Positions 48,179-56,550 of a stretch of 64,000 bases of DNA are shown piece by piece. How positions within the stretch are numbered: the stretch's first letter is position 1; each line of letters starts with the position of its first letter. The notes beneath the pieces are model-generated. The model was not told where the DNA came from. It saw nothing but the letters and a program-made list of their open reading frames with translations, and did no database searches. The stretch is taken from positions 1 through 64,000 of the forward strand of contig NZ_FOLS01000011.1 of NCBI RefSeq assembly GCF_900112375.1, written 5' to 3'. The position numbers were made by a program, and so were the translations under genes. The DNA is from Pseudomonas citronellolis. Lineage in GTDB: Bacteria > Pseudomonadota > Gammaproteobacteria > Pseudomonadales > Pseudomonadaceae.

Positions 48179-50557
48179 ATGAAATTCAGTGAACAATGGC
48201 TGCGGAGCTGGGTGAATCCGCAGGTTTCCCGCGACGAGCTGGTGGCTCGTCTGTCCATGGCCGGCCTCGAGGTCGACGCCGTGATCCCCGTCGCCGGCGC
48301 CTTCAGCGGCGTGGTGGTGGGCGAGGTGCTGAGCACCGAACAACACCCGGACGCCGACAAGCTGCGCGTCTGCCAGGTCAGCAACGGCAGCGAGACCTTC
48401 CAGGTCGTCTGCGGCGCGCCCAACGTGCGCCCGGGCCTGAAGATCCCCTTCGCCATGATCGGCGCCGAACTGCCGGGCGACTTCAAGATCAAGAAGGCCA
48501 AGCTGCGCGGCGTCGAGTCCAACGGCATGCTGTGCTCGGCCAAAGAGCTGGAAATCAGCGACGACAACGCCGGCCTGATGGAACTGGCTGCCGACGCCCC
48601 GGTGGGCGCGAGCATCCGCGACTACCTGGGGCTGGACGACGCCTCCATCGAAATCGGCCTGACCCCCAATCGTGGCGATTGCCTGTCCCTGACCGGCCTG
48701 GCCCGCGAAGTGGGCGCGCTGTACTCGGCGCCGGTCACTTTCGTCGATGTGCAGCCGGTTGCTCCCAGCATCGATGAAGTCCGCTCCATCGAACTGCTGG
48801 CGCCGAACGCCTGCCCGCGCTACCTGGGCCGCGTCATCCGCAACGTCGACCTGAACAAGCCGACGCCGCTGTGGATGGTCGAGCGCCTGCGCCGCTCCGA
48901 CATCCGCAGCATCGACGCCGCAGTGGACATCACCAACTACGTGATGCTGGAGCTGGGCCAGCCGATGCATGCCTTCGACCTCGACGAGATCAAGGGCGGC
49001 ATCCGCGTGCGCATGGCCGAAGAGGGCGAGAAGCTGGTGCTGCTGGACGGCCAGGAAGTCGCCCTGCGTACCGACACCCTGGTCATCGCCGACCACGAAC
49101 GCGCCCTGGCCATGGCCGGCGTGATGGGGGGCGAGCACAGCGGCGTCAGCGCCAAGACCCGCGACCTGTTCCTGGAAAGTGCCTTCTTCGACAACATCGC
49201 CGTCGCCGGCAAGGCCCGTTCCTATGGCCTGCACACCGATGCCTCGCACCGCTACGAGCGTGGCGTGGACTTCCAGCTGGCCCGCCGCGCCATGGAGCGC
49301 GCCACCGAGCTGCTGCTGCAGATCGTCGGCGGCGAAGCCGGTCCGGTGGTCGAGCAGGTCAGCCAGGCCCACCTGCCCAAGGTCGAGCCGGTGGTGCTGC
49401 GCATCGAGCGCGTCACCCAGATGCTCGGCATGGAAATGGATGCTTCGGAAATCGAGCGTCTGCTCACCGCGCTGGAGTTCCAGGTGCAAGCCGATGGGGA
49501 AGGGCGCTGGAAGGTCGGCGTGCCCAGCCACCGCTTCGACGTTTCCCTGGAAGTCGACCTGATCGAGGAACTGGGCCGCCTGTACGGCTACAACCGCCTG
49601 CCGGTGCGCTACCCGCAGGCGCGCCTGGCACCCAACACCAAGTCGGAAACCCAGGCCGAGCTGCCGGCGCTGCGCCGCCTGCTGGTCGCCCGCGACTACC
49701 AGGAAGCCATCACCTACAGCTTCATCGATCCCAAGCTGTTCGAACTGTTCAGCCCGGGCGTGCAGCCGCTGATGTTGGCCAACCCGATCTCCGCCGACAT
49801 GGCCGCCATGCGCGCCTCGTTGTGGCCGGGCCTGGTCAAGGCGCTGCAGCACAACCTGAACCGCCAGCAGACCCGCGTGCGCCTGTTCGAGAGCGGCCTG
49901 CGCTTCGTCGGCCAGCTCGAGGGCCTGCAGCAGGAAAACATGCTGGCCGGCGTCATCTGCGGTAGCCGCGAGCCGGAAGGCTGGAGCAACGTGCGCGAAG
50001 GCGTCGACTTCTTCGACATCAAGGCCGACGTCGAAGCCCTGCTGGCTAGTGCCAGCGCCGCCGATGCCTTCGCCTTCGTCCCCGGCGAACACCCGGCGCT
50101 GCACCCGGGCCAGACCGCCCGCGTCGAGCGCGATGGCGAACTGGTCGGCTACGTCGGCGCCCTGCACCCTGAACTGGCCAAGGCTCTGGACCTGGATCGC
50201 CCGGTCTACCTGTTCGAGCTGGTGCTGGGCGAACTGGTCCGCGGCCGCCTGCCGAAGTTCAGCGAACTGTCGCGTTTCCCCGAGGTGCGCCGCGACCTGG
50301 CGCTGGTGGTCAACCGCGATATTCCAGCCGAATCCGTCCTGTCGACCATCCGCGAAGAGGCCGGCGAATTCCTGACCGACCTCAGGCTGTTTGATGTCTA
50401 TCAGGGTAAAGGTATTGATCCGCTTGGAAAAAGCTTGGCCGTCGGCTTGACCTGGCAGCATCCATCACGCACTCTTAACGATGACGAGGTGAACGCGACT
50501 ACGCAGAAAATCGTCGCCTCGCTGGAGCAAAGGTTCAACGCCACGTTAAGGAAGTAG
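48179..50557 (+). CDS. pheT: phenylalanyl-tRNA synthetase beta subunit
   Basis: This 792-residue subunit contains the tRNA-binding (EMAP-like) domain at the start (PVAGAFSGVVVGEVLSTEQHPDADKLRVCQVSNG), B3/B4 editing domain, B5, and the C-terminal anticodon-binding domain (SRFPEVRRDLALVVNRDIPAESVL). The length is typical. AGGAGAACAGG lies before the ATG. ihfA starts only 3 nt after the stop. Confidence 0.97.
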   Translation: MKFSEQWLRSWVNPQVSRDELVARLSMAGLEVDAVIPVAGAFSGVVVGEVLSTEQHPDADKLRVCQVSNGSETFQVVCGAPNVRPGLKIPFAMIGAELPGDFKIKKAKLRGVESNGMLCSAKELEISDDNAGLMELAADAPVGASIRDYLGLDDASIEIGLTPNRGDCLSLTGLAREVGALYSAPVTFVDVQPVAPSIDEVRSIELLAPNACPRYLGRVIRNVDLNKPTPLWMVERLRRSDIRSIDAAVDITNYVMLELGQPMHAFDLDEIKGGIRVRMAEEGEKLVLLDGQEVALRTDTLVIADHERALAMAGVMGGEHSGVSAKTRDLFLESAFFDNIAVAGKARSYGLHTDASHRYERGVDFQLARRAMERATELLLQIVGGEAGPVVEQVSQAHLPKVEPVVLRIERVTQMLGMEMDASEIERLLTALEFQVQADGEGRWKVGVPSHRFDVSLEVDLIEELGRLYGYNRLPVRYPQARLAPNTKSETQAELPALRRLLVARDYQEAITYSFIDPKLFELFSPGVQPLMLANPISADMAAMRASLWPGLVKALQHNLNRQQTRVRLFESGLRFVGQLEGLQQENMLAGVICGSREPEGWSNVREGVDFFDIKADVEALLASASAADAFAFVPGEHPALHPGQTARVERDGELVGYVGALHPELAKALDLDRPVYLFELVLGELVRGRLPKFSELSRFPEVRRDLALVVNRDIPAESVLSTIREEAGEFLTDLRLFDVYQGKGIDPLGKSLAVGLTWQHPSRTLNDDEVNATTQKIVASLEQRFNATLRK

Positions 50558-50560
50558 CGT

Positions 50561-50863
50561 ATGGGGGCTCTGACGAAAGCTGAGATTGCCGAACGTCTGT
50601 ATGAAGAGCTGGGCCTGAACAAACGGGAAGCCAAGGAACTGGTGGAACTCTTCTTCGAAGAGATCCGCCAGGCGCTGGAGCACAACGAACAGGTGAAACT
50701 GTCCGGTTTCGGCAATTTCGACCTGCGCGACAAACGCCAGCGCCCGGGTCGCAACCCGAAGACGGGAGAGGAAATCCCGATCACGGCCCGCCGCGTCGTC
50801 ACCTTTCGTCCAGGCCAGAAACTGAAAGCCAGGGTTGAGGCTTATGCTGGAACCAAGTCATAA
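50561..50863 (+). CDS. ihfA: integration host factor alpha subunit
   Basis: This 100-residue DNA-bending protein pairs with IhfB. The sequence [35 protein letters not shown] and the DNA-inserting loop [29 protein letters not shown] are diagnostic. IHF assists sigma-54 promoters and phage integration, both of which occur in this window. It overlaps the downstream MerR-type gene by 20 nt. Confidence 0.97.
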   Translation: MGALTKAEIAERLYEELGLNKREAKELVELFFEEIRQALEHNEQVKLSGFGNFDLRDKRQRPGRNPKTGEEIPITARRVVTFRPGQKLKARVEAYAGTKS

Positions 50864-51200
50864 CGACGAACTGCCCCCCATTCCGGGCAAGCGCTACTTC
50901 ACCATCGGTGAAGTGAGTGACTTGTGCGCAGTGAAACCGCACGTGCTGCGGTATTGGGAACAGGAGTTCCCGCAGCTCAACCCGGTCAAGCGCCGCGGCA
51001 ACCGCCGGTACTATCAGCGCCAGGACGTGCTGATGATCCGCCAGATCCGCGCGCTCCTGTACGACCAGGGCTTCACCATCGGCGGGGCGCGCCAGCGCCT
51101 CTCCGGCGACGAAGCCCGCGAAGATATCACCCAGTACAAGCAACTCATCCGCCAGATGATCGCGGAACTGGAAGACGTTCTTCACGTGCTGCGCAAGTAG
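50844..51200 (+). CDS. MerR-family regulator downstream of ihfA
   Basis: This 118-residue protein has a MerR-type winged helix ([45 protein letters not shown]) and a short helical tail, without metal-binding cysteines. It is conserved directly after ihfA in gammaproteobacteria, with unknown role. The ATG at 50844 lies inside ihfA. The stop is 85 bp before tRNA-Pro. Confidence 0.86.
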   Translation: MLEPSHNDELPPIPGKRYFTIGEVSDLCAVKPHVLRYWEQEFPQLNPVKRRGNRRYYQRQDVLMIRQIRALLYDQGFTIGGARQRLSGDEAREDITQYKQLIRQMIAELEDVLHVLRK

Positions 51201-51284
51201 CTGAAAAAAATGAAAAAAGTGCTTTGCCGAAAGAAAACCTTACGGTATAGTGCGATCCGCCAACCGGGCAACCGGAAGGCAACG

Positions 51285-51362
<78 letters not shown>

Positions 51363-51372
51363 AATTTCCGAG

Positions 51373-51406
51373 ACGGCTCAAGCACTTACGGCGCTTGAGC
51401 CGTTTT
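51373..51406 (+). terminator. tRNA-Pro terminator
   Basis: ACGGCTCAAGC and GCTTGAGCCGT form an 11-bp stem with a 9-nt loop, followed by four Ts in total. It lies 10 bp after the tRNA. Confidence 0.82.
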
Positions 51407-51419
51407 CGTTTCTGGCCCC

Positions 51420-51452
51420 GCGCAAAACTGGCGCAAAATGCGCGCAAAACTA
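51420..51452. repeat. three tandem GCGCAAAA repeats beside the attachment site
   Basis: GCGCAAAACTG, GCGCAAAATGC and GCGCAAAACTA begin at 51420, 51431 and 51442, an exact 11-bp period. They run into the integrase stop codon. Their position and helical phasing fit arm-type integrase-binding sites of the left attachment region. Confidence 0.55.
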
Positions 51453-52562
51453 TCGGGCGAAATCGCTGATATCCAGGTCCGGAATTGCGTCCGCCCAGAC
51501 CACCTCCTCGTGGTCGCGCTGATAGTTTTTCGTCATATCCTCGCTGGCATGGCCGGCGATCTTCTGCCCGTCCTTTCCGGCTTTCTTGTACAGGTGCAGC
51601 GACAGCGCCCTGACTTCATGGAAGCCCGGCATCTCCTCCTCACTCCACCCCGCATAACAGCCTGCCGCATCCCTGGCCTCCTTGAAGGCCCTGGTTAGGT
51701 AGCGCTCCTCGATCTTCGTCCAGTGCTCCTTCTGCTCCGCCTGCTTTTGCTTTTTCCGTTCCGGCCGGCGGTGAATCAGGAAGGGGGACGGGATGTTGTC
51801 CCGGCACCTGCTGAGCACGGCCTGTAGCTCAGGCGTCACCCGGAAGCGAATCCAGGCCGCGTCGCTGGCCTTGGCGGTCTTCTGTTGGACAACGTACAGA
51901 AACCCGTCGCGAACGTCGTCGAATCGCATGGCCAGTATGTCGGTCCGGCGCTGGGCGGTGATCAGCGCCAGGTCAATCGCATTCTGCAGCCAGGCCGGCG
52001 CCTTCTCGCGAATGGCCCTCAGCCCCTCTACGGTATGTCGCCGCCGCTGCTTCTTCTCGATCTTCGGAATGGTGCAGATGGCCGGGTTGTCCGGGCAAAG
52101 GCCTTTCGCCACTGCGTGGTTGAAGATGTCGATCAGAAGCGCCCGGGCCTGGTTCGCCGCCCGGGGCGTCAGGCTGTCGAGCAGGTCCGCGATCATGCGG
52201 ATGGTGATCTCGTTGACCGCCTGGGTGGGCCAGGCCTTCCGGAATTGCCGGAGCCGCACTTCGTACAGATCGAGCGTACCTTTCGCCAGTTCGCGCGGCG
52301 GGAGGATCTTCTCCTTGTAGTGGTCGAGGAAGTCGACGAACAGATCGGTGGATCCGCCTTTCACCTTGGATACCAGGTCGGCGCCGCCAATGAACTCCAT
52401 GTTCAGCTGCTTGGCCGCGTTGATCGCCTTGGCCCGGTCGGCACCAAAGGGGAACCACTTTCCATCCGTCGGCCTTCTGTAGCGGTAGGTTCCGCGCCTG
52501 GAGTCCAAGTAGAGGTTCTCGGGGAGCCCCTTGTTGGCCTTGTTCCGTGGTCGAGGTGACAT
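51450..52562 (-). CDS. int: phage tyrosine integrase
   Basis: This 370-residue recombinase should insert and excise the prophage at tRNA-Pro. It has an N-terminal arm-binding domain, a SAM-like core-binding domain (about 60-165), and the catalytic domain with the first arginine in ALITAQRRTDILAMRFDDV. The HxxR motif is HEVRALSLHLY, and the tyrosine is in GHASEDMTKNYQRD. GAGGAG lies before the ATG at 52562. Its start overlaps the stop of the excisionase-like gene (TGATG). Confidence 0.93.
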   Translation of the reverse strand: MSPRPRNKANKGLPENLYLDSRRGTYRYRRPTDGKWFPFGADRAKAINAAKQLNMEFIGGADLVSKVKGGSTDLFVDFLDHYKEKILPPRELAKGTLDLYEVRLRQFRKAWPTQAVNEITIRMIADLLDSLTPRAANQARALLIDIFNHAVAKGLCPDNPAICTIPKIEKKQRRRHTVEGLRAIREKAPAWLQNAIDLALITAQRRTDILAMRFDDVRDGFLYVVQQKTAKASDAAWIRFRVTPELQAVLSRCRDNIPSPFLIHRRPERKKQKQAEQKEHWTKIEERYLTRAFKEARDAAGCYAGWSEEEMPGFHEVRALSLHLYKKAGKDGQKIAGHASEDMTKNYQRDHEEVVWADAIPDLDISDFAR

Positions 52563-52774
52563 CACGCGGCTCCTCGTAGAACCATGGCGACCAGGTCGTT
52601 GCTGGTCGATTTGCTGAACGCCGTCCAGTCGACGAACCAGAGTTTGCCGATCCGCTCGCCCGGGAGGATGCCGTCCCTGAGCTGGTTGCGGATCGCCTGG
52701 CCGGACAATGGCGTTCCGTTGGTGCCCCAGCGGCGCCGCTGGAACTCGCTGATCTTGATGAGTTCTTTTCGCAT
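52562..52774 (-). CDS. excisionase-like protein
   Basis: This 70-residue protein has a winged helix-turn-helix layout (LIKISEFQRRRWGTNGTPLSGQAIRNQLRDGILPGERIGKLWFVD), as in phage Xis and AlpA-type factors. It would bend the attachment DNA and direct the integrase to excision. It is translationally coupled to int. Confidence 0.78.
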   Translation of the reverse strand: MRKELIKISEFQRRRWGTNGTPLSGQAIRNQLRDGILPGERIGKLWFVDWTAFSKSTSNDLVAMVLRGAA

Positions 52775-52814
52775 AGCAATGCCTCAATGCGCCGGCGTAC
52801 CGGCGCCGCATGAA

Positions 52815-53330
52815 TTAGGTGTTGGGTTCGGCGAGGCTCTTCAGCAGCGTCTGGAGCTGGCGCACCTTCTCCAAATTGGCGGCGTTCGCCTCCAGCTCCT
52901 GCTCGATCGTCAGCGCAGCCTCCTCGACTCGCGCCGCCAGGGCCTGGACCTTCGCCGAGAACTCCTCGCCCAGCGTCTTCAACTGGCTGGCCAGGTCGCC
53001 GAGAAGTTCGATGGGGCTGGCGCTGCTGGCCTTCGCGGCCGGCTTGATGCTGGTGACGACCTGGGGCATGGATTGGTCCTTCTGGAGTGGGATTCTGACT
53101 TCGGTTCGCAGGTACATCTGGCGGTCGGCCTCGCGGATCAGCCCGGCCTCCTTCAGGTCGTTCAGGCACGCGCGGATCACCGACAGCTCCGCGCTGCTGT
53201 GGCCGCCGGCCGCCAGGGCGCCCTTGATCTGCAGGGGCGTCCATGGCGACTGGATCGGGACCACGTCGTAGACCTTCCGGGCCAGGGCGGTCTGGGCCCT
53301 GAGGAGGGACTGCTGCCTGGTCGGCGTCAT
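52815..53330 (-). CDS. phage protein with winged-helix-like start and coiled-coil end
   Basis: The 171-residue protein begins MTPTRQQSLLRAQTALARKVYDVVPIQSPWTPLQIKGAL, where residues 25-75 look like a small winged helix (SVIRACLNDLKEAGLIREADRQMYLRTEV). The last 80 residues are a likely coiled coil (LLGDLASQLKTLGEEFSAKVQALAARVEEAALTIEQEL). It is known as a hypothetical protein in Pseudomonas prophages; a DNA-binding or replication-control role is a guess. Its ATG overlaps the stop of the 40-residue gene. Confidence 0.7.
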   Translation of the reverse strand: MTPTRQQSLLRAQTALARKVYDVVPIQSPWTPLQIKGALAAGGHSSAELSVIRACLNDLKEAGLIREADRQMYLRTEVRIPLQKDQSMPQVVTSIKPAAKASSASPIELLGDLASQLKTLGEEFSAKVQALAARVEEAALTIEQELEANAANLEKVRQLQTLLKSLAEPNT

Positions 53331-53449
53331 AGGCTGCACCCCCACTGCATGGCGGCGAATGCCGGGACGAGCGGGATGGCGATGACCGCGCCGGCGACCG
53401 CCAGGCCGAGCAGCGCGCCGCCGGCGGCGAGGATCAGGGCTCTACGCAT
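53327..53449 (-). CDS. 40-residue phage membrane protein
   Basis: The ATG has a strong AGGAGG 5 nt upstream. The product is nearly one hydrophobic helix (ALILAAGGALLGLAVAGAVIAIPLVPAFAAM). Its stop overlaps the next start (ATGA), and its own start lies within the end of the upstream gene. Coupling on both sides supports it as real despite its size. A small inner-membrane or holin-like role is possible but unsupported. Confidence 0.62.
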   Translation of the reverse strand: MRRALILAAGGALLGLAVAGAVIAIPLVPAFAAMQWGCSL

Positions 53450-54074
53450 CGCTCCCTCCTGCCGTCGGCGCGGCAGCACGGTCCAGGCGCTCGATCTCGG
53501 CCAGCGCCAGGGCGCAGGAGCGGACGAGATTGCTGCGCGCGTCCTTAGGCTTCCACCAGCGGGCATCCCACGGCCAGGCCAGCGACACCAGCAGAGCTGT
53601 GGTTTTATCATCCGCCGCGCTGGAGCCGGCCAGGGCGTAGCAGGCGGCGGCGCGGGCCATCTGGCCGTGGTCGTGCTCGTCGTCATGCTCCGGCGTCCAG
53701 CCCTCGGCCGCCACCTGGCGGCGCCGCTCGGCCTGCACGTCGAGCCAGGCCTGGGCGGCGCCGGCCTTGTCTGCTCGCACGTACTCGATGCCATCGTCGA
53801 TATCGTTCTCGCACCAACTGACCTCGGTCAGTTCGCTGAAGTCGACGTCGCGCGGACATTCGGCGCCCACGATGAGGTAGATGCGTTCCGGTGCGGTCTG
53901 GATGATCCGCTCCCCCTGCGCGCCCTCTGCCTGCCCGGTGTGCTGCGAGGCGAGGATCTGCTGCGCCATCCAGATTTCGTTCCCGGTGATGTAGACCTGG
54001 GTGAAGTCACCTTTGATGGCCTTGCCGCTGTAGAGGCCGGCGATGTGGCGGATCAGGTCCATTGTCATGGTCAT
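53442..54074 (-). CDS. Ea22-like phage protein
   Basis: This 210-residue protein has a variable N-terminal half and the widespread phage segment RRRQVAAEGWTPEHDDEHDHGQMARAAACYAL in the second half, then WPWDARWWKPKDARSNLVRSCALALAEIERLDRA. This C-terminal module is common in temperate phages of gammaproteobacteria, often called Ead/Ea22-like; its biochemical role is unknown. The first of three in-frame ATGs is chosen because GAGGA lies 6 nt upstream. Confidence 0.72.
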   Translation of the reverse strand: MTMTMDLIRHIAGLYSGKAIKGDFTQVYITGNEIWMAQQILASQHTGQAEGAQGERIIQTAPERIYLIVGAECPRDVDFSELTEVSWCENDIDDGIEYVRADKAGAAQAWLDVQAERRRQVAAEGWTPEHDDEHDHGQMARAAACYALAGSSAADDKTTALLVSLAWPWDARWWKPKDARSNLVRSCALALAEIERLDRAAAPTAGGSDA

Positions 54075-54077
54075 GGC

Positions 54078-54275
54078 TTAGTCCTCGGCGGGGTACTGGC
54101 GATGGCCGCGCTCGCCCTGGCGGGCGTCGATGGCGGCCTGGATCAGTTGGCGGCCCAGCTGCTGCATCTGGTCGGGGTAGAGCAGGGCGCCCAGGCGGGG
54201 CAGGCCGCTGACTTCGGCGATGGGGTTGCCCTGCTGGTCGAGGCGGTGCTCGACGGTCAACTGGATGGGTTGCAT
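54078..54275 (-). CDS. 65-residue phage protein
   Basis: MQPIQLTVEHRLDQQGNPIAEVSGLPRLGALLYPDQMQQLGRQL has no recognised domain. AAGGAG lies 8 nt before the ATG, and it fits the overlapping leftward series. Confidence 0.6.
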   Translation of the reverse strand: MQPIQLTVEHRLDQQGNPIAEVSGLPRLGALLYPDQMQQLGRQLIQAAIDARQGERGHRQYPAED

Positions 54276-54367
54276 TGTGCGGGCTCCTTGGCCGGCGGCG
54301 TGCAGCGCAGGCAGTCGCATTCGTTGGTGGGGCGGCCGGTGCCGCGGCAGTATTCAGGGCGGTTCAT
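54257..54367 (-). CDS. 36-residue cysteine-rich phage protein
   Basis: The product has five cysteines (EYCRGTG, ECDCLRC, QCNPSS). CxC-x2-C could hold a zinc ion. The ATG overlaps the stop of the XF1762-type gene and GGGAG lies 5 nt upstream; the gene overlaps the next one by 19 nt. It is too short for confident assignment. Confidence 0.48.
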   Translation of the reverse strand: MNRPEYCRGTGRPTNECDCLRCTPPAKEPAQCNPSS

Positions 54368-54807
54368 TGGATCTCCCAGAGCAGTTTCTGCCCCTGGTTC
54401 GGCGTCTCGACGCGCGGGCGGCTGGGGCAGTTCCAACTGCCGCCGCCGCGGATGCCGACCAGGTGCCAGCCGCTGGCGCGCAGGCTGGCGCCGGCCTCGC
54501 TGGCGAGGATGTAGGTGATGAGGCGGCGGTAGCCCAGGGCGCGGGTGGCGCGCCAGGCTGCGCCGTAGAGCTTCGAGCAGCCATTGCGGGTGCCGTCGGT
54601 GCAGCAGCGGGTTACCTCGAGCGTCAGGCCGTCGTCGAGGTGGCGCGCGACGGGGCGGCCGACGATGGCCACCCCGACGATGCGGTCCCCGGCGGCCAGG
54701 CCAAGGCTGAACTTGTGGCCCTGGACTGGGCCGTGGTGGCGGTGGTGCTGCTCGACGAACGTGTTGGCCTCTGCGAGGGTGAGGGGGCAGATGTCGAGTC
54801 GCCCCAT
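54364..54807 (-). CDS. XF1762-family phage protein (GNAT-like)
   Basis: This 147-residue protein carries the family pattern LTLAEANTFVEQHHRHHGPVQGHKFSLGLAAGDRIVGVAIVGRPVARHLDDGLTLEVTRCCTDGTRNGCSKLYGAAWRA. It continues YRRLITYILASEAGASLRASGWHLVG. The layout resembles a GNAT acetyltransferase. It is frequent in phages beside methyltransferases and helicases. Its target is unknown. Confidence 0.85.
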   Translation of the reverse strand: MGRLDICPLTLAEANTFVEQHHRHHGPVQGHKFSLGLAAGDRIVGVAIVGRPVARHLDDGLTLEVTRCCTDGTRNGCSKLYGAAWRATRALGYRRLITYILASEAGASLRASGWHLVGIRGGGSWNCPSRPRVETPNQGQKLLWEIQ

Positions 54808-54809
54808 CG

Positions 54810-55211
54810 CTATCCCTCGCCAGGCCGGTTGCGGATCAGCGCGCGCTTCGCCCAACTGGTGCGATCGAGCAGCATGCTGGTGATGAAGTAGAAGTTGCGC
54901 CGGCGGTTGACGATGATCTCCTCGTGCTTCGGGTCGCCCGGGTTGAGCACCTGGTGGACGCGGAAGTGCTTGATCTCGCCCCGGGCGTCGTAGACGCGCA
55001 GCTTGTCGCCGGCACGCACCTGGCCTGCGGCCCGCACCTCGGTCCACTCGAATTCCTCCTCACGCAGGACGCTGGCGCAGGCGGTTTGCGCCGCGCGCGC
55101 CAGCGCCCGGGCCAGGTCGGCGGGCGTCTGGCGCCGGATCACTTCGGGGTTGAACTCGCGCGCGCACAGCTTGATGAAGTAGTCGGCATCGAGGCCGTGG
55201 TCGTTGGTCAT
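54810..55211 (-). CDS. phage hypothetical protein
   Basis: This 133-residue protein (MTNDHGLDADYFIKLCAREFNPEVIRRQTPADLARALARAAQTA) is rich in arginine and alanine and contains FRVHQVLNPGDPKHEEIIVNRRRNFYFITSMLLDRTSWAK. No domain is recognised. It lies 2 bp before the next leftward gene. Confidence 0.66.
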   Translation of the reverse strand: MTNDHGLDADYFIKLCAREFNPEVIRRQTPADLARALARAAQTACASVLREEEFEWTEVRAAGQVRAGDKLRVYDARGEIKHFRVHQVLNPGDPKHEEIIVNRRRNFYFITSMLLDRTSWAKRALIRNRPGEG

Positions 55212-55214
55212 GGT

Positions 55215-55532
55215 TCAATCCATCTGGTAGTAGACGTGGCAGGAGATGCCGGCCGCCTGCAGGTGCTTGGCCATGGCCTGCACGCCGGCGGCGCGGCGGT
55301 TACCAATGCCGGCGAATGGCGCATCAAGGTGGAACCAGCCAGCGAAGCGGCCTTTGAAGAGCACCGGAATACCGGCCTTCTTGAGCGAGGCGGTGCGGAC
55401 GCCGGCGAGGTCGGTCAGAACCACGTGATCCAGGTTCGCGGAGCCGCCGTCATCAGGCTGGGCCGTTGCGGCGGCGTGGCCTGCCTCGATGGCCTCCCGG
55501 CACAGCGCGGCGATATGCTTCAGGTCAGTCAT
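55215..55532 (-). CDS. phage hypothetical protein
   Basis: The 105-residue product MTDLKHIAALCREAIEAGHAAATAQPDDGGSANLDHVVLTDLAG has two cysteines and no recognised domain. Its ATG overlaps the stop of the upstream gene (ATGA). Confidence 0.65.
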   Translation of the reverse strand: MTDLKHIAALCREAIEAGHAAATAQPDDGGSANLDHVVLTDLAGVRTASLKKAGIPVLFKGRFAGWFHLDAPFAGIGNRRAAGVQAMAKHLQAAGISCHVYYQMD

Positions 55533-56230
55533 GGCGTCACCCGCTTGAACTCGACCACCCATACCCAGGGGTTGGCGGCCCAGCTGCCGGCACCGTTGAG
55601 CGATTCCCAGAGGAAGCCGAACGCTCCCTTGGCGGTATCACCCCAGCAGCCGATGTCCGCACACGCCTGGCGAGCGTGGTCGCATTGCTCGCCGCGAACC
55701 CCCTCTGCCAGTGCCTGCTCCTCGCTGATGTCCTGCAGGTGTTCGACGCGCACAGCGGTGATCTCCAGCAGGATGCGGCTGGCCCAGCGCGGCATGTGGA
55801 TGCTTGGGCGGTGGCGCCAGATCTTGTTCGGCTCCGCTACGGAATAGGCGCCGTTGCGCAAGCCGCTCGGGTAGTGGCGGTTGGGCTCGTTCGGCGGGGT
55901 GCCGTCGGCCGAGTAGACAATCCGCTTGCTGCCGAACCAGGCACCGGTGTCGTCTTCCGGGTAGGTTGCCTGCCAGTCGCCAGCCTGCCACCAGCTCTCG
56001 CGAACCCACAGGCGGTCGCCTGGCCGGCCATATGGGCACTGCGAAAGCATTTCCTCCTTCCGTCCGAGCAGCGGCTGGCCCTTCCAGGTCCAAGAGCCGC
56101 CAGCAATTGCTGGTGGTGGAACTGGGATGCCGATCGGCGCGGGCTTGACCGTGCGTCTGGTGACCGTCTTCCGGCCTTCTAGGATGGCGCGCACCATGGC
56201 GCCGCCGAACAGAATGGGACGCTCCTTCAT
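55529..56230 (-). CDS. ASCH-like phage protein
   Basis: This 233-residue protein starts MKERPILFGGAMVRAILEGRKTVTRRTVKP, typical of phage ASCH-like (PUA-fold) proteins. It continues CPYGRPGDRLWVRESWW, a conserved part of the family, and ends in LEITAVRVEHLQDISEEQALAEGV. ASCH domains bind RNA or modified nucleotides; phage members are sometimes called morphogenetic proteins without proof. AAGGAG precedes the ATG. Confidence 0.8.
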   Translation of the reverse strand: MKERPILFGGAMVRAILEGRKTVTRRTVKPAPIGIPVPPPAIAGGSWTWKGQPLLGRKEEMLSQCPYGRPGDRLWVRESWWQAGDWQATYPEDDTGAWFGSKRIVYSADGTPPNEPNRHYPSGLRNGAYSVAEPNKIWRHRPSIHMPRWASRILLEITAVRVEHLQDISEEQALAEGVRGEQCDHARQACADIGCWGDTAKGAFGFLWESLNGAGSWAANPWVWVVEFKRVTP

Positions 56231-56550
56231 GCTGCACTCCTTGCGGGCTCGATGATGGTGCTTGCCATGGCGATCTTCATTCCCAAGTTCATGGCAAGGG
56301 TGCGCTCGATGTTGGCGCCGCGGGAGGCGAGCCAACCTGGCAGCAGGGCGATGGTTTCGCAGGTGACCAGTTGGGCCAGGGCCAGGCGCATGTAGCCGGC
56401 CCAGGTGCCGCAGGCGGGCGCCGCGTTCTCGGCCGGGTTCTCGACGTGGTAACCGAGCTGGCGCAGGCGCTCGGCCTCGGCGTGGAAGGCCGGGTAGTTG
56501 AACTCCGGCAGGCCGGTCATGGGGCCGGCGAGGTAGATGCGTTGAGTCAT
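56227..56550 (-). CDS. DUF4406 protein, nucleoside deoxyribosyltransferase-like
   Basis: This 107-residue protein begins MTQRIYLAGPMTGLPEFNYPAFHAEAERLRQLGYHVENPAE, a Rossmann-like pattern shared with nucleoside 2-deoxyribosyltransferases. Phage members may change the nucleotide pool or only bind nucleotides. Its stop overlaps the next start (ATGA). Confidence 0.85.
   Translation of the reverse strand: MTQRIYLAGPMTGLPEFNYPAFHAEAERLRQLGYHVENPAENAAPACGTWAGYMRLALAQLVTCETIALLPGWLASRGANIERTLAMNLGMKIAMASTIIEPARSAA

Noticed and set aside
51973..53244. A 423-residue leftward frame overlapping integrase and excisionase genes
   Set aside because: Low-complexity composition and full overlap with well-supported phage genes in another frame.
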